Made by a program: the position numbers and the translations under genes
Assembly: GCF_003369915.1 (NCBI RefSeq)
Contig: NC_046675.1
Location: forward strand, 14,694,001 to 14,758,000
Direction: 5' to 3'
DNA length: 64,000 nucleotides
From: Drosophila miranda
Taxonomy: Eukaryota > Arthropoda > Insecta > Diptera > Drosophilidae
The notes under the pieces: generated by a model
The model's input: only the letters and a program-made list of their open reading frames with translations
Database searches by the model: none
What the model was told of the DNA's origin: nothing
Shown: piece by piece, positions 35,753 through 47,048 of the stretch
Layout of the letters: the number at the start of each line of letters is the position of its first letter
Numbering within the stretch: the first letter of the stretch is position 1

Positions 35753-37200
35753 AAACCAGAGATTTAAAAACGATAGGAAGTGAAAGAATTGAAACCCAAG
35801 AAAACCGAAAACCGAAGAGTTCTTTGCAATAAAACACATGTAATCGCATTAATAACAAGAAAGTAGCATGAGAGCATCAACTTAGGAGGAGCATCCGTAG
35901 CGTTAAGTGAACCAAAAGCAGCCTGACAATTCAAACGGTGCGGGTGTGTTATATTAATGGAGCTCCCGCCGTTGAAAACGAGACTTAAGTGGGGTTAATA
36001 TATATATACGATTACACACACAAACACACAATTATAGAGCGAAATCCGTAGATATTAACAGAAAAGAAGGGCAGAAGAAGCAGTGCATATATTACTCGTA
36101 CTCATGTGATCGAGGCGAGAGTCCAGGCACGAAGCGAACCGCAGTGCAGCGCGGAAGGAAGGTGTTTACTAGTTATTGAACTTTATAATTACCTTTCACC
36201 ACAACAGATACACACAGGCTACACAACAGATATAGATATACAGATACTGCAGATACGATACAGACAGACACACACACACTTTGAACACACACACGCGAGA
36301 CATTTAACAAAGAAACAAACAAACAAACACCCCACAACACACTCATAAAAACTAAGATGCGTTAAGTTGCACGTTTACGGTACCATATAATTGTATTTAT
36401 ATAGTATATAAAATGATGTATTACGTATTGAAGCCGAGGCAACCTTAACCTTAATACTAATCGAAAAACAAAACAAAACAAAAGAGAAATTAAAAACAAA
36501 ATAATAATGAATACATATAATAATAATAATAATAATTAAATTACAATACAAACTAGGGGAAACAAACAAAAAAAAAAAAACACCACGGAATCGGCGGATT
36601 GTAAGAAGAATTAGGGCATGAAACCAAATTGCATCCATCGTACTCTCATACTCTCACTCTCGCCTGAAACTGAAACTGAAACTCTGTTTCCATAATCATA
36701 TTTCAATCGCGTAACTCAAGTAAATGGGATGCTACTCGTAAAATAAATCAAAAATGAAACAAAACAAAACAAAACAAAAAATCAGTATAAACTCAAGAGC
36801 AAAATGGACTAAAGCGAAACGAGCGTAAAGAAACAAAACAAACAAAAAAAAAAAACTTGATTCTGTTTACACTAAGTATAATATACATATATATTTTTAA
36901 TTGATTAGTGTTTTGTATTAAGTGAAATTTGTTAAACATTTATTAAATTATTATGTTTTAAGTTGCAAAATAAAAGCGAAATGTAAGCAGACACACATCG
37001 CATTTTCTCAGTTCTCGTCTTCGTGTCTTTGTTTTTCGTATTCGTTTACCCAACACAACAGAACAGAATCCCATAAATCGCAAAATTATGTACGGAACTC
37101 AATTTTTAATTATGTATTCATAAAAAAAAAATGCTAAGGCACATTTAAGAAATGTGTGTGTTCGAGAAAACTGAATAAAACCTTATACATCCATTAAACT
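35753..37200 (+). other. 3' untranslated region of puf
   Basis: AT-rich, no protein-like frame, with CA, TAA (36503-36537) and AAAC/AAAAC simple runs. AATAAA signals lie near 35828, 36969 and 37173; the last would give a 3' UTR of about 1.4 kb. Use of any of them is inferred. Confidence 0.6.
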
Positions 37201-37454
37201 TCAACAACAACAAAATTGACGAAACAAATAAAACAATTTTTTAAAACCAATCCCAAAGCCTTAGTTCTTTGCTAATTTTTAAAACAGCGGTGGGCACGTC
37301 ATTGCTTCCACACCACTCGACACATTGATGATCGAATCGAGACGCACAAGGGATAATAATTTAAGATTCAAATTAATTCAATTAAATTATTCATTAGAGA
37401 AATTTTGACCTTAATAGCACAACTGTCAAAGGAAATCAAATGGTGTTTCCATTA

Positions 37455-37860
37455 TTAATAGGGCAATAATTTCGAGAGAGTGGAATATGAAGCGAAAAGT
37501 AATGCCTTAACGGCGGGACGGGACAGTAATACTAATAAGACTGATGAGGAACTGGATTCAATCTCACCAGAGATAAGTTTGTGGAGAAATACAACTGCAT
37601 GACAGATCCTACGGCTTTTAAGAGAGTGGATTTTAATGAGACGCAGCCTACTTGCATAAGAAGGAAGTTGTCTAGAAGGGTCCCATTTAACTCCACGGAG
37701 GGCAAAGATACGGAATTGTTTTTCAACAGACTCGAACATAAGTATCTTAAAATTTTTGGCAGTGGGGAGACCAGACAAAGGGTCAACGAATTGCTTAGAC
37801 CTGCTTTTGATAAAAGTAAGGACTCTTTTGGCTTTATTCGAAGTAGTGGATATATGGGAA
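37455..37860 (-). mobile_element. Decayed non-LTR retrotransposon (LINE) fragment
   Basis: Read on the minus strand, the first part (from about 37840) gives AKRVLTFIKSRSKQFVDPL and, after a junction, FESVEKQFRIFALRGVKWD and LPSYASRLRLIKIHSLKSRR followed by FLHKLISGEI. This is the conserved stretch after the reverse transcriptase domain of jockey/LOA/I-type LINE ORF2. The segment normally linking the first two blocks (tyrosine-rich, around LVRPILEY-type sequence) is missing, so there is an internal deletion. The frame ends in unrelated sequence at 37455. No RT catalytic motif remains, so it is an inert 3' remnant. The plus-strand open frame over the same bases is a shadow. Confidence 0.7.
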
Positions 37861-38385
37861 TGAATGGAAAATAAGGAGTTAAATTTTATTATTGCATAGA
37901 CGGAAACATAAGATAAGAATCATCAGACGAAGACCACAAAATATTCGGTACATTAAAATCGCCTGAACCGATAAGTCGATCCAAATCATTTGATTCAGAC
38001 GAACGTAAAGCATGTAAGTGGAATGTTCAGAAGAAAAAGAGTTGACAAGTTAAGTCCGAACAAACAACAACCAGGACACCGTCCAGGAGATGGACGAAAA
38101 GATCCATAATTATTAAACTTATCAATAAGAATTTTACGTTGACCCGTGCCATTGATCTAAAAAGTGCTTTTCGATTGATAGTTAGTTATTTAATGAAAAC
38201 ATTTAAAATGCCATTGGACACAACATACAACAAAAGTAGTCCATTAAATGGACCATGCTTAACTCTAATAAATGCATTGCACACATGGTTATCCCCCTAA
38301 GGCATTGGCGGACATCAAAGAACACAGAATAGAAACTTGTAGATAAATGCAACAGAATCCCTGGTACGTTAGCGAAGGAATAGAA
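37861..38385. other. Intergenic, nothing recognised
   Basis: AT-rich sequence between the LINE remnant and Mccc1; it may include the 3' UTR of Mccc1 at its right end. No reading frame or repeat block was recognised. Confidence 0.4.
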
Positions 38386-40891
38386 CTAGTTGGCGGCCAC
38401 CTCTTCATCCACGAAGGTAATCACAGCCGCTCCCTTGGCCACATTGTCGCCTTCGGCGCCGCCAATTGATTTGATAGTCGCATCCTTCGGAGCCTTCAAG
38501 ATATGCTCCATTTTCATGGCTGCCAGAAAAAACAGCAATTACACAAATAACAAACGAAAGTCTGAATGATTTAACGTACCGATAAGCACAGCCAGGCTGT
38601 CGCCTTTCTTGACTTGATCGCCCGGTTTAACCAGCACCTTCTCCAGCACTCCGGGCATGGGGGCCACCACTCTGGAGCCTCCGGCTCCCAACTGATCGAC
38701 CTGAGCGCTCAAAAACTTTGGCTGAACCAGCTCAAAGTCCAGTTTTCCACTCTTTAATGAAAAAAATTTTTAGGAGCTTTTCTGTGGTTACTTTTTTTGC
38801 AGCCTACCTCGAGGAACAGGCTCACAGTTGGCCCATCAATGTTTGCATTATAAGTGGAGATGTTGCTGTCGATATTGGCACGGATCTTTAGACGTCCTAC
38901 ATCCTGCACCCTCTCAGCCTTGATCGCCTGCCAGGCACCATTGTCCACGCGTATCTGCAGCTCCTCTCCATCATACTTGACATCAACAGAGTAGACTGTA
39001 AGAAAAGGAATTCAGAATATTATCTTCTTAGAGGACCCTCCTAGACACTTTTCGTACCTTTGTCGTTGGCCTTTAGATTATAGTTTCGGATCAAGGCATA
39101 GTTAAGTCGAGCATTCGGTGTGGCCGCGAATGGATCCTGGCTGCCACTGCTGTTGCTGACGGATGCCTGCAGTTCATTGAACACCAAGGCAATCGCAGCT
39201 TGGCTCACTTGCTGCTGGCTGATCGAAATCGTTGGGAAGAGCGTGTCAAAGTGCTGCTCGATGAAGCCCGTGTGGACGTTGGCCAGCTGGAACTCGGGAT
39301 GCGAGGCCAGATCGATCAGGAAGTTGATGTTCGTATCCAAACCGGAGATCTTAAAGAGGGGTTAAATTATCAATATTTGAGTAGAGTAGTCTCCTTTTAT
39401 TTCCACTTACATGGTACTCTCCCAGTCGGGCAATCAGTGAGTTCAGAGCCTGTGAGCGATTCTCTCCCCAGACGACCAGTTTGGCAATCATGGGATCATA
39501 GTGCACGGACACCTCGTCGCCCTCTCGGACACCGGTTTCTACGCGCACCTCGGCACTGGTCTGTGGCGTGGACAGGTAACGCAGTGGTCCGGCGCCTGGC
39601 AGGAAACCACCGCGCGGATTTTCAGCATAGATGCGGGCCTCGAAGGCGTGTCCGCTGCGTGTGATCTGGGACTGCTTCAGTGGCAAGGGCTCGCCGGCGG
39701 CAATGCGAATCTGCCACTCGACGAGGTCAGTGCCTGTGATCATCTCGGAAATGGGATGTTCCACCTGAAGCCGGGTGTTCATCTCCATAAAGTGGAAGGA
39801 GAGGTCTTCCTTGTCCAGAATAAATTCGACAGTTCCGGCACCCACATATCCCACAGCCTTGGCAGCACGCACAGCGGCCTCGCCCAGCTCGCGACGCAGT
39901 TCCTCCGACAGGCCAGGCTGCAGAAGAAGAAGGGAATCAATTATTTATCCTATTGAATACTTTCCGGCTGACTTACCGCTGGTGCCTCTTCAATGATCTT
40001 CTGATGGCGTCGCTGCACAGAGCAGTCCCGCTCCCAGAGGTAGACTGCATCACCATACTGATCGGCGAACACCTGAACCTCCACATGCCGGGGTGATCGG
40101 ACATAGCGCTCGAGGAGCACAGAACTGTCGCCAAAGGCCTTTTGCGATTCGTTGCGCGCCGAGTTGAGGGCCGTCAGAAAGTCCTCTGGCTTCTCGGCAA
40201 TTCGCATGCCCTTGCCTCCTCCGCCGCGCACTGCCTTGATCATCAGCGGGAAGCCAATAATTTTGGCTTCTGCCTGCAGGCACTCATCGGACTGATCCTC
40301 GCCGTGGTAGCCATTGATGATGGGCACTCCGGCGGCAGCCATTATCGCTTTGCTGGTGCTCTTGATGCCCATGTCACGAATGGCAGAGCTTGGGGGACCC
40401 ATGAAGATGACTCCTTCGCGCTGGCATTGCTCGGCAAACTCCACCGATTCGGAGAGAAATCCATAGCCCGGATGAATCGCCTGGGCGCCGGACCGCTTGG
40501 CAATCTCCAGGATGTGCTCGCCACGCAGGTACGAGGCAGACGAGGCTGCCTCGCCCACGCGATACGCCTCATCCGCCAGCTGCGTGTGCAAGCTCTTCTC
40601 ATCCGGGTCGGAAAACACAGCCACAGTGCGAACTCCCAGCTTTCGAGCAGTGCGGATCACACGGCAGGCGATCTCTCCCCGATTGGATATCAGGATCTTG
40701 CTTATGGGCCGTATTTTCGGGGCGGCGGCATTGGCTTCTGTGGCAAAGCACCTGTTAGAACAACAACAAATATCAATGTTTATGTAATCAGAAGCTGTTC
40801 CAGCTGTTGATTCAAGAGAACCCCAGCGGCACTGAGAGTTTTAAGCATACCTTGCACTTGCGCCAACGCTGCGCAAAAGTCTGGCATACAT
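38386..40891 (-). CDS. Mccc1: 3-methylcrotonyl-CoA carboxylase, biotin-carrying alpha subunit
   Basis: Mitochondrial leucine-catabolism enzyme: carboxylates its biotin with bicarbonate and ATP for transfer to 3-methylcrotonyl-CoA by the beta subunit. Seven exons (40851-40891, 39977-40751, 39411-39917, 39058-39349, 38808-38995, 38580-38751, 38386-38519) give 702 residues; human MCCC1 has 725. Exon 1 encodes [14 protein letters not shown], a short Arg-containing presequence. Then come the biotin carboxylase N-domain ([20 protein letters not shown]), the ATP-grasp glycine loop (GGGGKGMR), the [13 protein letters not shown] motif, [12 protein letters not shown] with catalytic residues, and the C-terminal biotinyl domain with AMKMEH, biotin on Lys at about residue 661. 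No key motif is missing. A pyruvate or propionyl carboxylase is less likely given length and C-terminal arrangement. Confidence 0.95.
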
Positions 40892-41084
40892 GGTTTCTCT
40901 ACTTAAATGCAACAGATCTCTCTTTAAATTCTCTAAAGTTCCACGAACGCGATCTTGTTATCACAACGCGTTATGGGATTGAAGGGCAACTAACAGGTTG
41001 GCAGCACCATGGACTTAATAGAGATGCGCACGTGTCACGAGTTTCTTTTTTGAATCAGGTATTGGCTTTCTTGGAATCGGAATA

Positions 41085-41800
41085 ACGATGGGCAACATTC
41101 TGCATAGCCTAGGGAAATGGATATTGTATAGTGAAGGAAATCGTTGTCATCCCATGCTTCAAAAAATCCTGAAACTAGTCAGTCTCTGCCATCTCAACGA
41201 AATATTGGAGTTTATGGGGTCCCTACAGAGACCAATGACTCTAATCAGATGGAATGAATAGGTACAAAACATTTCAATCTAAGAAAACGTCACTATTAAT
41301 GTTTCAAAGCAGCTTGGAAAACAGAATTTTAACATTAATGAAACGAAATAGGGTATACAAATATCCATATTCATAGCTGATGAGCAAAAATTACGCATAA
41401 TTTTTGTTGACCAATTTTGTTTCAACGTAATTTTATAGATAATCCAATAAAAGGGAGTTCTTAAAATTAGCCACTCTTGTGTTCAGTGCCATATCTAGCT
41501 GGTAATATAAGCCGAGTATCAAAATCAAGGAATATTTCGACCATAAACAGAGAACGATTAACCCATTATCGACCAGTGGGCATTAAAATACACTCCTCGA
41601 AAATTATGAATCTTGAAAAATTGTAGCACAGTTCAGGCGAAAGATATCGTGGTGTTTTTGCAAGTAAACAGGACGGCTAGAATGGATCTACAAGAAGAAT
41701 TAAAAACAGTGCTATATTCCCTGGTTGAACTCAAGATCTTAACCTGTTTAAATAGAGGGGGCTTAAGGCGGTTAAGTTGAGTTCCGACCGGCATTATACT
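41085..41800 (-). repeat. Dispersed repeats, reverse orientation (copy cluster 5)
   Basis: Reverse complements of the blocks in clusters 1 and 2. AACGAAATAGGGTATAC at about 41338 with GCAGCTTGGAAAACAG before it mirrors TACCCTATTTCGTT...TTTTCCAAGCTG at 1345-1395. CCTAGGGAAATGGATAT near 41109 mirrors the other end of that module. TAGCTGGTAATATAAGCCGAGTATCAAAATCAAGG (about 41495) and AGGGGGCTTAAGGCGG (about 41756) mirror the earlier blocks. It ends about 70 bp before the ASPSCR1 start. Confidence 0.75.
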
Positions 41801-41868
41801 GCAGTTTTTTAGCATTTAGTTTACAAATCGTCAAGTAAAACAATAGAAAAAAAACAAGTTGTGGTCTT

Positions 41869-43290
41869 ATGGAGAAGCGCGTCACAATCCTGCTGCCCAA
41901 TGGCAGGCGACAAAATGTGAGCGTGACGGCGAACATGACGCTGCTGGAGATCCTGGAGACGGTCTGCTCGAAGCATGGCTACGACAGCGAGGAGCACTGC
42001 CTGAAGTTCCACAACAAGAACGTGTCCCTCACGCAACAGTTCCGTTTCAGCGGCTTGCCAAACAATTGCGTGCTGGAAATGGAGCCCACGGAGAAGCGTC
42101 GCACCGTGAGCAACGTTGTGGTCTGCATTCAGCTGAGTGACGGATCCCGTGAGCAGGGCGAGTTCGCCCCCAACGATACTGTCTGGCAGGTAGTCCAGAA
42201 ACTGTGTGGAGGCCAGGTGAAGACCTTCGAGAGTCCTATCATCATCTATATGCGCAGTGAGGTGATTGGACAGAAGAATATGGAGCAGACGACGCTCAAG
42301 TCGCTGGGCATACTGGAAGGACGTGCCATGATGCGATTGGTTGACAAGAAGCCAGAGGAGCTGAAGACCCAGGCCAATGTGTACAAGCCGCCGGAGGTAC
42401 AACCCAAGCCAAAGGATGCCGACGAGCAGCCCAGCACTTCGCGCTCGACCACCAGTGGGACAGGTGGCGGCGGCTTTGCTCTAACCAGCAACATGATGAA
42501 GTCCCTGAAACGCACTGCTCCAGAGGGAAACTCAGATGCCCAGAATGATGAAGAAATGCCCCCCGAAAAGGATGAGCAGCCAGAGGCTCCCAAATATGAT
42601 TGGGGCAGTGGATCCGGCTACTCGTTGAATAACGCTGAAGCAAAGCCGATGCAGATGGAGAATGATGCTGATGATAGTCCAGGACGCGCCCCGCCGGTGG
42701 TGAACGTGATTGGACCTCGCCAGGCTGTGCTCTTCTCCCTGGATGCCACCCATAAGCAAATCGATGAGCTGCCAGACTCGTTCTTCGACTTGACAGTGAA
42801 CGATCTCAAGATGGTGCTGCGTGACCTGAAGCGTACTTCCGCGGGCGATGACGATGCTCCGCTTTTGACAGCCAAGCTACGCGAGCTGGAGCGCCAGAAG
42901 ACCATGCTGACCAAATTGAATCAATACAAGGACTGTGTGCTGCGCATTCAGTTCCCCGATCGCTTCGTGCTCCAGGGGATATTTAAGCCCCACGAAACGA
43001 TGGCCAAGGTGGAGGACTTTGTGCGAGAGTTCCTGGTCAATCCCAGCGAGAAGTTCAATATCTTTACCATACCACCGAAGAAGGTGCTGCCGTCGAGCGA
43101 GACGCTGCTGGAACTCAACTGTGTACCCAATGCCGTGGTGCACTTTGGCTTCCTCAAGGACTCGCTGAATTCGGAGAATAATCGTTTTGTGCTGGAGAAG
43201 TTCGTGGATCAACTGACGTCCGAGGAGGGCGCACACTATGCCGTGCAGAAGTACCGCTGCACACGGGCCACGGTCAGCGCTAGTTCATAG
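41869..43290 (+). CDS. ASPSCR1: ASPSCR1/TUG-like UBX-domain protein
   Basis: Tether protein containing a UBX domain. In mammals TUG binds p97/VCP and holds GLUT4 vesicles near the Golgi until insulin triggers its cleavage; in flies a p97-cofactor role is the safe expectation. One intronless frame of 473 residues. The N-terminal ~75 residues form a ubiquitin-like TUG domain (MEKRVTILLPNGRRQNVSVT ... LKFHNKNVSL). A second ubiquitin-like region follows (about 80-165). The middle is acidic and Pro/Ser-rich. The UBX domain lies at about residues 357-430 (CVLRIQFPDRFVLQGIFKP ... VVHFGF). The p97-contacting loop, normally containing FPR, falls in the KVLPSSETLLEL region, where Leu-Pro replaces Phe-Pro. 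The stop is only 78 bp from the stop of the convergent prolyl hydroxylase gene, so the 3' UTRs probably overlap. Confidence 0.92.
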   Translation: MEKRVTILLPNGRRQNVSVTANMTLLEILETVCSKHGYDSEEHCLKFHNKNVSLTQQFRFSGLPNNCVLEMEPTEKRRTVSNVVVCIQLSDGSREQGEFAPNDTVWQVVQKLCGGQVKTFESPIIIYMRSEVIGQKNMEQTTLKSLGILEGRAMMRLVDKKPEELKTQANVYKPPEVQPKPKDADEQPSTSRSTTSGTGGGGFALTSNMMKSLKRTAPEGNSDAQNDEEMPPEKDEQPEAPKYDWGSGSGYSLNNAEAKPMQMENDADDSPGRAPPVVNVIGPRQAVLFSLDATHKQIDELPDSFFDLTVNDLKMVLRDLKRTSAGDDDAPLLTAKLRELERQKTMLTKLNQYKDCVLRIQFPDRFVLQGIFKPHETMAKVEDFVREFLVNPSEKFNIFTIPPKKVLPSSETLLELNCVPNAVVHFGFLKDSLNSENNRFVLEKFVDQLTSEEGAHYAVQKYRCTRATVSASS

Positions 43291-43367
43291 TTCAATCAAC
43301 GTTAACAACAGATACATAATGCTATAAGCAAACATTCTGCGTGATATTAAATGAATCCGCTTTATTT

Positions 43368-45083
43368 CTATCTAGATTTTAGTTTGAATGTTTCGTTCCT
43401 TATGCATGGTGCGAGGAACAACTGCGGTATTTCGTTGATCCATTTGGTAAGCACTGAAACAGGAGACACTGTCAATGGAGAGACAGTCTTTAATTATTGT
43501 GTCCTACCGTATTTGGAGCCAACGATCACTGGGCACCCGGCGTGTATTGCTTTGGGATTCATTTGGCCAGCATTGTCCAAGTTGTACCATAAGACAGCAG
43601 ATCCCTTCTTGGGCGTGACAGACACATTGATGTAGGGAAATGTTGTGGCACCGCCAGAGTCCACTTCGCCCACCTATAAATGGGAGATTTTTATTAGACA
43701 GATTCCAGCACTGAGCGAGAACTCACATAAAAGAGGACAGTGGCTATGCGGTCGCCTAAGATGAGTCGATTCGCCTCGCTGTAGTTGTGGCTATCGTAAT
43801 GCACGTCATAGTGCCCGCCCATGCCATAGTTGATTAGCGTCAGAGCATCGCTTTCAATCATATCCAGGCCGGTCATGTCGTTTAGCCGACGGTGGAGGGT
43901 CTTGACCACGGCTGTATCGTTATATTCAACGAAATGCTGTTCCTTTGACGTCCGAACAGGGGAGTACTGATGCTGACCCACCAGAGATGCCTTCAGCTGT
44001 GTGGCATTCAGCAGAAAATCTATTTCGCTCTCGTAGACTACATCGTGGAAGAGCACCATGTACGGGTCGTGGCTCAGCTCCTCCATCTTCAGTGGTGCAA
44101 TGCGCGCAAAGGCTGTCGTGGTGCTGTTGTAGCGACAGTGCAGATAGGATGGAGCTCTGAAGGCGCCATTGCAGCCCCGCTTATACGTAATTTTTGCACT
44201 ATATTGCTCTTTAATATAATTGCTTATGTGTGCCACGCCGGCAGTTTCTTGCTGGCTCTTCATGAGAAGTACGCCCCAGGAGTTGTGGATTGTTTGCCGG
44301 CTGAACCCAAAGACGGAATACTCAAGTCTTTCCTCGTTGTACCTTTTCAATGAGGCGATGAACCAAGCCTCAGCCCTCCTATCATTCCGATCGGTTCTGC
44401 AAAAATGTCCCAAGGCATGGCAGTCCAGTGGAGACAAGGCAGTGGCGGGCTGCGAGTCTCCAGCGACTAGAGTGCCATCGGCTAAGTCTTCCGGCTGCAG
44501 TTCGTAGAAGCTCACTAAGTTATCGATGCCACGACAGGCCTCTTCCATGTCCAAGGCACTGGGCAGAAGCATTCGCATACGATGTGCATGCTTTATGTGT
44601 TCTAAAATACAACATATCCTTTCATTTATGGATTAGTCTTTGCTTTTGGTCTCTTACCTCTTTCATTCTCCTGCACTTCTGATGTGTAACGCACCAATTG
44701 CTCCCAATCTCGATGCAGGCGATGTATAAGCCCTAAGCTGTTCAGGGGATTCCCCAGGTATGCCTCGTAGTCTGCTTTCATTTGGCTTTCTCCCGCTCGC
44801 ATGCTGCTCAATGCTCTGAAAGGAATTTTGGCTTAAATTTGGATGCATACCACAGAATTTCCTCCACTGACTGGTGCACTAGATGATGCTTAAACTTCAA
44901 CTTGGCCACGTAGCTTTTAAGGTTCCGTATTAGCTCATCTTCGACCCTCAGCAGCTTGATCAGTGCCACTGACGAGCAGGCATACGACTTTTCGTGAACC
45001 GTGTGTGTGATTGCATTTCCACAGATTAAACAAAACGCAAACAGGCTTATGGATATTAAGATGGATACGCTTAAAGTACACAT
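43368..45083 (-). CDS. Prolyl 4-hydroxylase alpha subunit (tandem copy 1)
   Basis: Secretory-pathway 2-oxoglutarate/iron dioxygenase that hydroxylates proline in collagen-like proteins with a PDI beta subunit. Five exons: 44854-45083, 44658-44815, 43727-44601, 43508-43673 and 43368-43453; 504 residues. Signal peptide MCTLSVSILISISLFAFCL; Met at 45083 is preferred to Met at 45104 because it puts the hydrophobic core directly at the start. Next come the N-terminal substrate/dimer domain and the C-terminal catalytic domain: GGHYDVHYD (His 397, Asp 399), distal His 465 in AIHAGCPV and the 2-oxoglutarate-binding Lys 475 in GSKYVLTKWI. All four are present. The first intron is uncertain: the better-looking donor (CTGTG|GTATGC) creates a stop, so I use CT|GTGGTA. 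AATAAA lies 4 bases past the stop. Part of a family tandemly amplified in Drosophila. Confidence 0.88.
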
Positions 45084-45187
45084 TACACGAACGTTATCCA
45101 GCATAGAGTGAGGGATATTCTCCAGTTCGAGTGAGGAATATTCTTTAGTGCATTTATTTTTAGTGTTTCAAAACAGTTTGCCACGGT

Positions 45188-47048
45188 CTACTGCAGCGGA
45201 GCGTGACCCATATGAGACTGTAGACTTTTCAATCGTTTACTCAGAACATCTTTGGGGGTTACTAAATCGCGAGTTCCCTGAAGAATCCACTGAATAGCCA
45301 CTAAAGAGGGAAGCAATGTTAAAACCGAAGGACAAAGGATAGCAGCCTTACCCTGCTTGTAGCCGCTGAGAACTGGACAAGAGGCATGCTGCGTACGAGG
45401 ATCGCCTTCGCCCCATGGCCTTAGATTATGCCACATCAAAGCAGATCCTTTCGTAGGAGGTATCACCAATTGTAGTTTGGGGAAAACAGTTTCGCCGCCA
45501 TCTTCCACATCGTTTAGCTGAATATAGGAATGGTTATCGAAGAAAAATATAAAGAAAATGATCAGAAACTACTCACATAGAATACAACGGAGGCTTGTCG
45601 ATCTCCGAATGGATGATACTCGTACTCCTGCGGATGCTAAAAAAGTACTGAAATAAAAATGGACAAAAGATAAAAACAGATTTATCTCATACCCAATACA
45701 AGTCATGGTAATCCACATGGGGATCATGATGCCCGCCCTGATCGTAGAGAAGAATACTAAGATGCTCGGACCTCAACATATCACAGCCAGTCATATCCTT
45801 GAGACGATCGTAGATGCGTTTTAACAGCTGTGGATCATTCTTCTCTGTGAAGGGAGCTTCCTTTGAGGTGCGCTGCTCTGAAATCTCGATCTGACGGATC
45901 TCGTACTGCACCATGGAGCGGCTCATTCTGCGGCGTGTAGAATCGATCAATCCTTGCATTTCCGTGTCGTATAGAACATCATGGTAGATCCCTACATAGG
46001 GATCATGGCTAAATATCTCTAGTTTCAATGGGGCCAGCCTCGAGAAAGCAGACCCCTTGTTGTAGTACCGACAGTGGAGACTGTGGTGATGGGATTTGGT
46101 CGGAAATGCACCACGACATCCATCGAAATAGGGCCGTTGTTCCAGCATATACTGTGCGTGGTCTACAATTTGTTCATCGTGAGGGGCCAGGGCATACGCC
46201 TTGGCTATCAACTTTAAGGCATCTCCATCCGAGGGGTTTTGAGCGTACTTTGTTACTCCTAGATGATACAACAGATGCTCGTACTGGGCGTCCTTGTAAA
46301 AAGATGTGCGATTTTTTGTTTCGCCTGCTCTGTAAAGCTTCAGGGATAACTTCAGCCATTCCTCCGCATCTTGGTGGTTCTTCTGATGTGCTAGATAAGT
46401 TCCCAGTGCCAGACAGTCCCTTGAATTTAATGGGCGGCTGTTGGGAACAAATGAGACAGCGTATATATACAATCTATGGGATATTACTTACAAATATTGG
46501 TCATGTGGCCTTAGATTGTAAGTAATTTGCAGTTTATGAACATCATTAGCTGCTTGGATGAAATCTTCTCTTTTGGGCAATCTTTGACGGAGTTCTTTAG
46601 CCACTATGATTTGGCCTACAAGAAAAGGATGCTCTTCATCCCAGCTCTAAACGTACTGACTAGATATTTACCTTCTCCTCCTTCTGTGGCATTGAGATAC
46701 ACCATCCAATTAGGCCAATCTTCATGGAGACGTCGGATTAATGCCATGGCCCGCTGTGGCACCGACAAATGTATTTCAAAGAATTGACCATCGCTGCCGC
46801 TCTCCGCACGCAATTGATGAAGGGTCCTGCATTAATTAGCTGATATCTATATATAAACATAGAAGATATATTAGTTCCACTAACTTTTTAATCATCTGAT
46901 GCCTTTGTCTTAGCTCGAAGAGATATTTCTTTAGATTTTCAATCAGCAGCTGCTCCGTTTGCTCCAGTTCCAGCTGATTCCACACCAATCCAAGGGCCGC
47001 CGCTTGGGCCAGCAGAAAGAGCACAATCTTAAGACCGAATCCACTCAT
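45188..47048 (-). CDS. Prolyl 4-hydroxylase alpha subunit (tandem copy 2)
   Basis: Paralogue directly upstream of copy 1 on the same strand, with only 104 bp between its stop and the start of copy 1. Seven exons (46885-47048, 46672-46826, 46492-46615, 45693-46437, 45577-45636, 45352-45517, 45188-45300), all phases matching, give 508 residues. Signal peptide MSGFGLKIVLFLLAQAAALG. N-terminal domain contains ALIRRLHEDWPNW, typical of P4H alpha chains. Catalytic set: GGHHDPHVD (His 388, Asp 390), distal His 460 in TQHASCPVL and Lys 470 in SGYKQVAIQWI, all present. It has two introns in the catalytic region (45637-45692 and 45518-45576) flanking a 20-codon exon that copy 1 lacks. The last intron (45301-45351, 51 bases) is open and a multiple of three. 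Confidence 0.92.

Noticed and set aside
37581-37874. Plus-strand frame reading MTDPTAFKRVDFNETQ
   Set aside because: Opposite strand of the LINE remnant, where the recognisable protein similarity lies.
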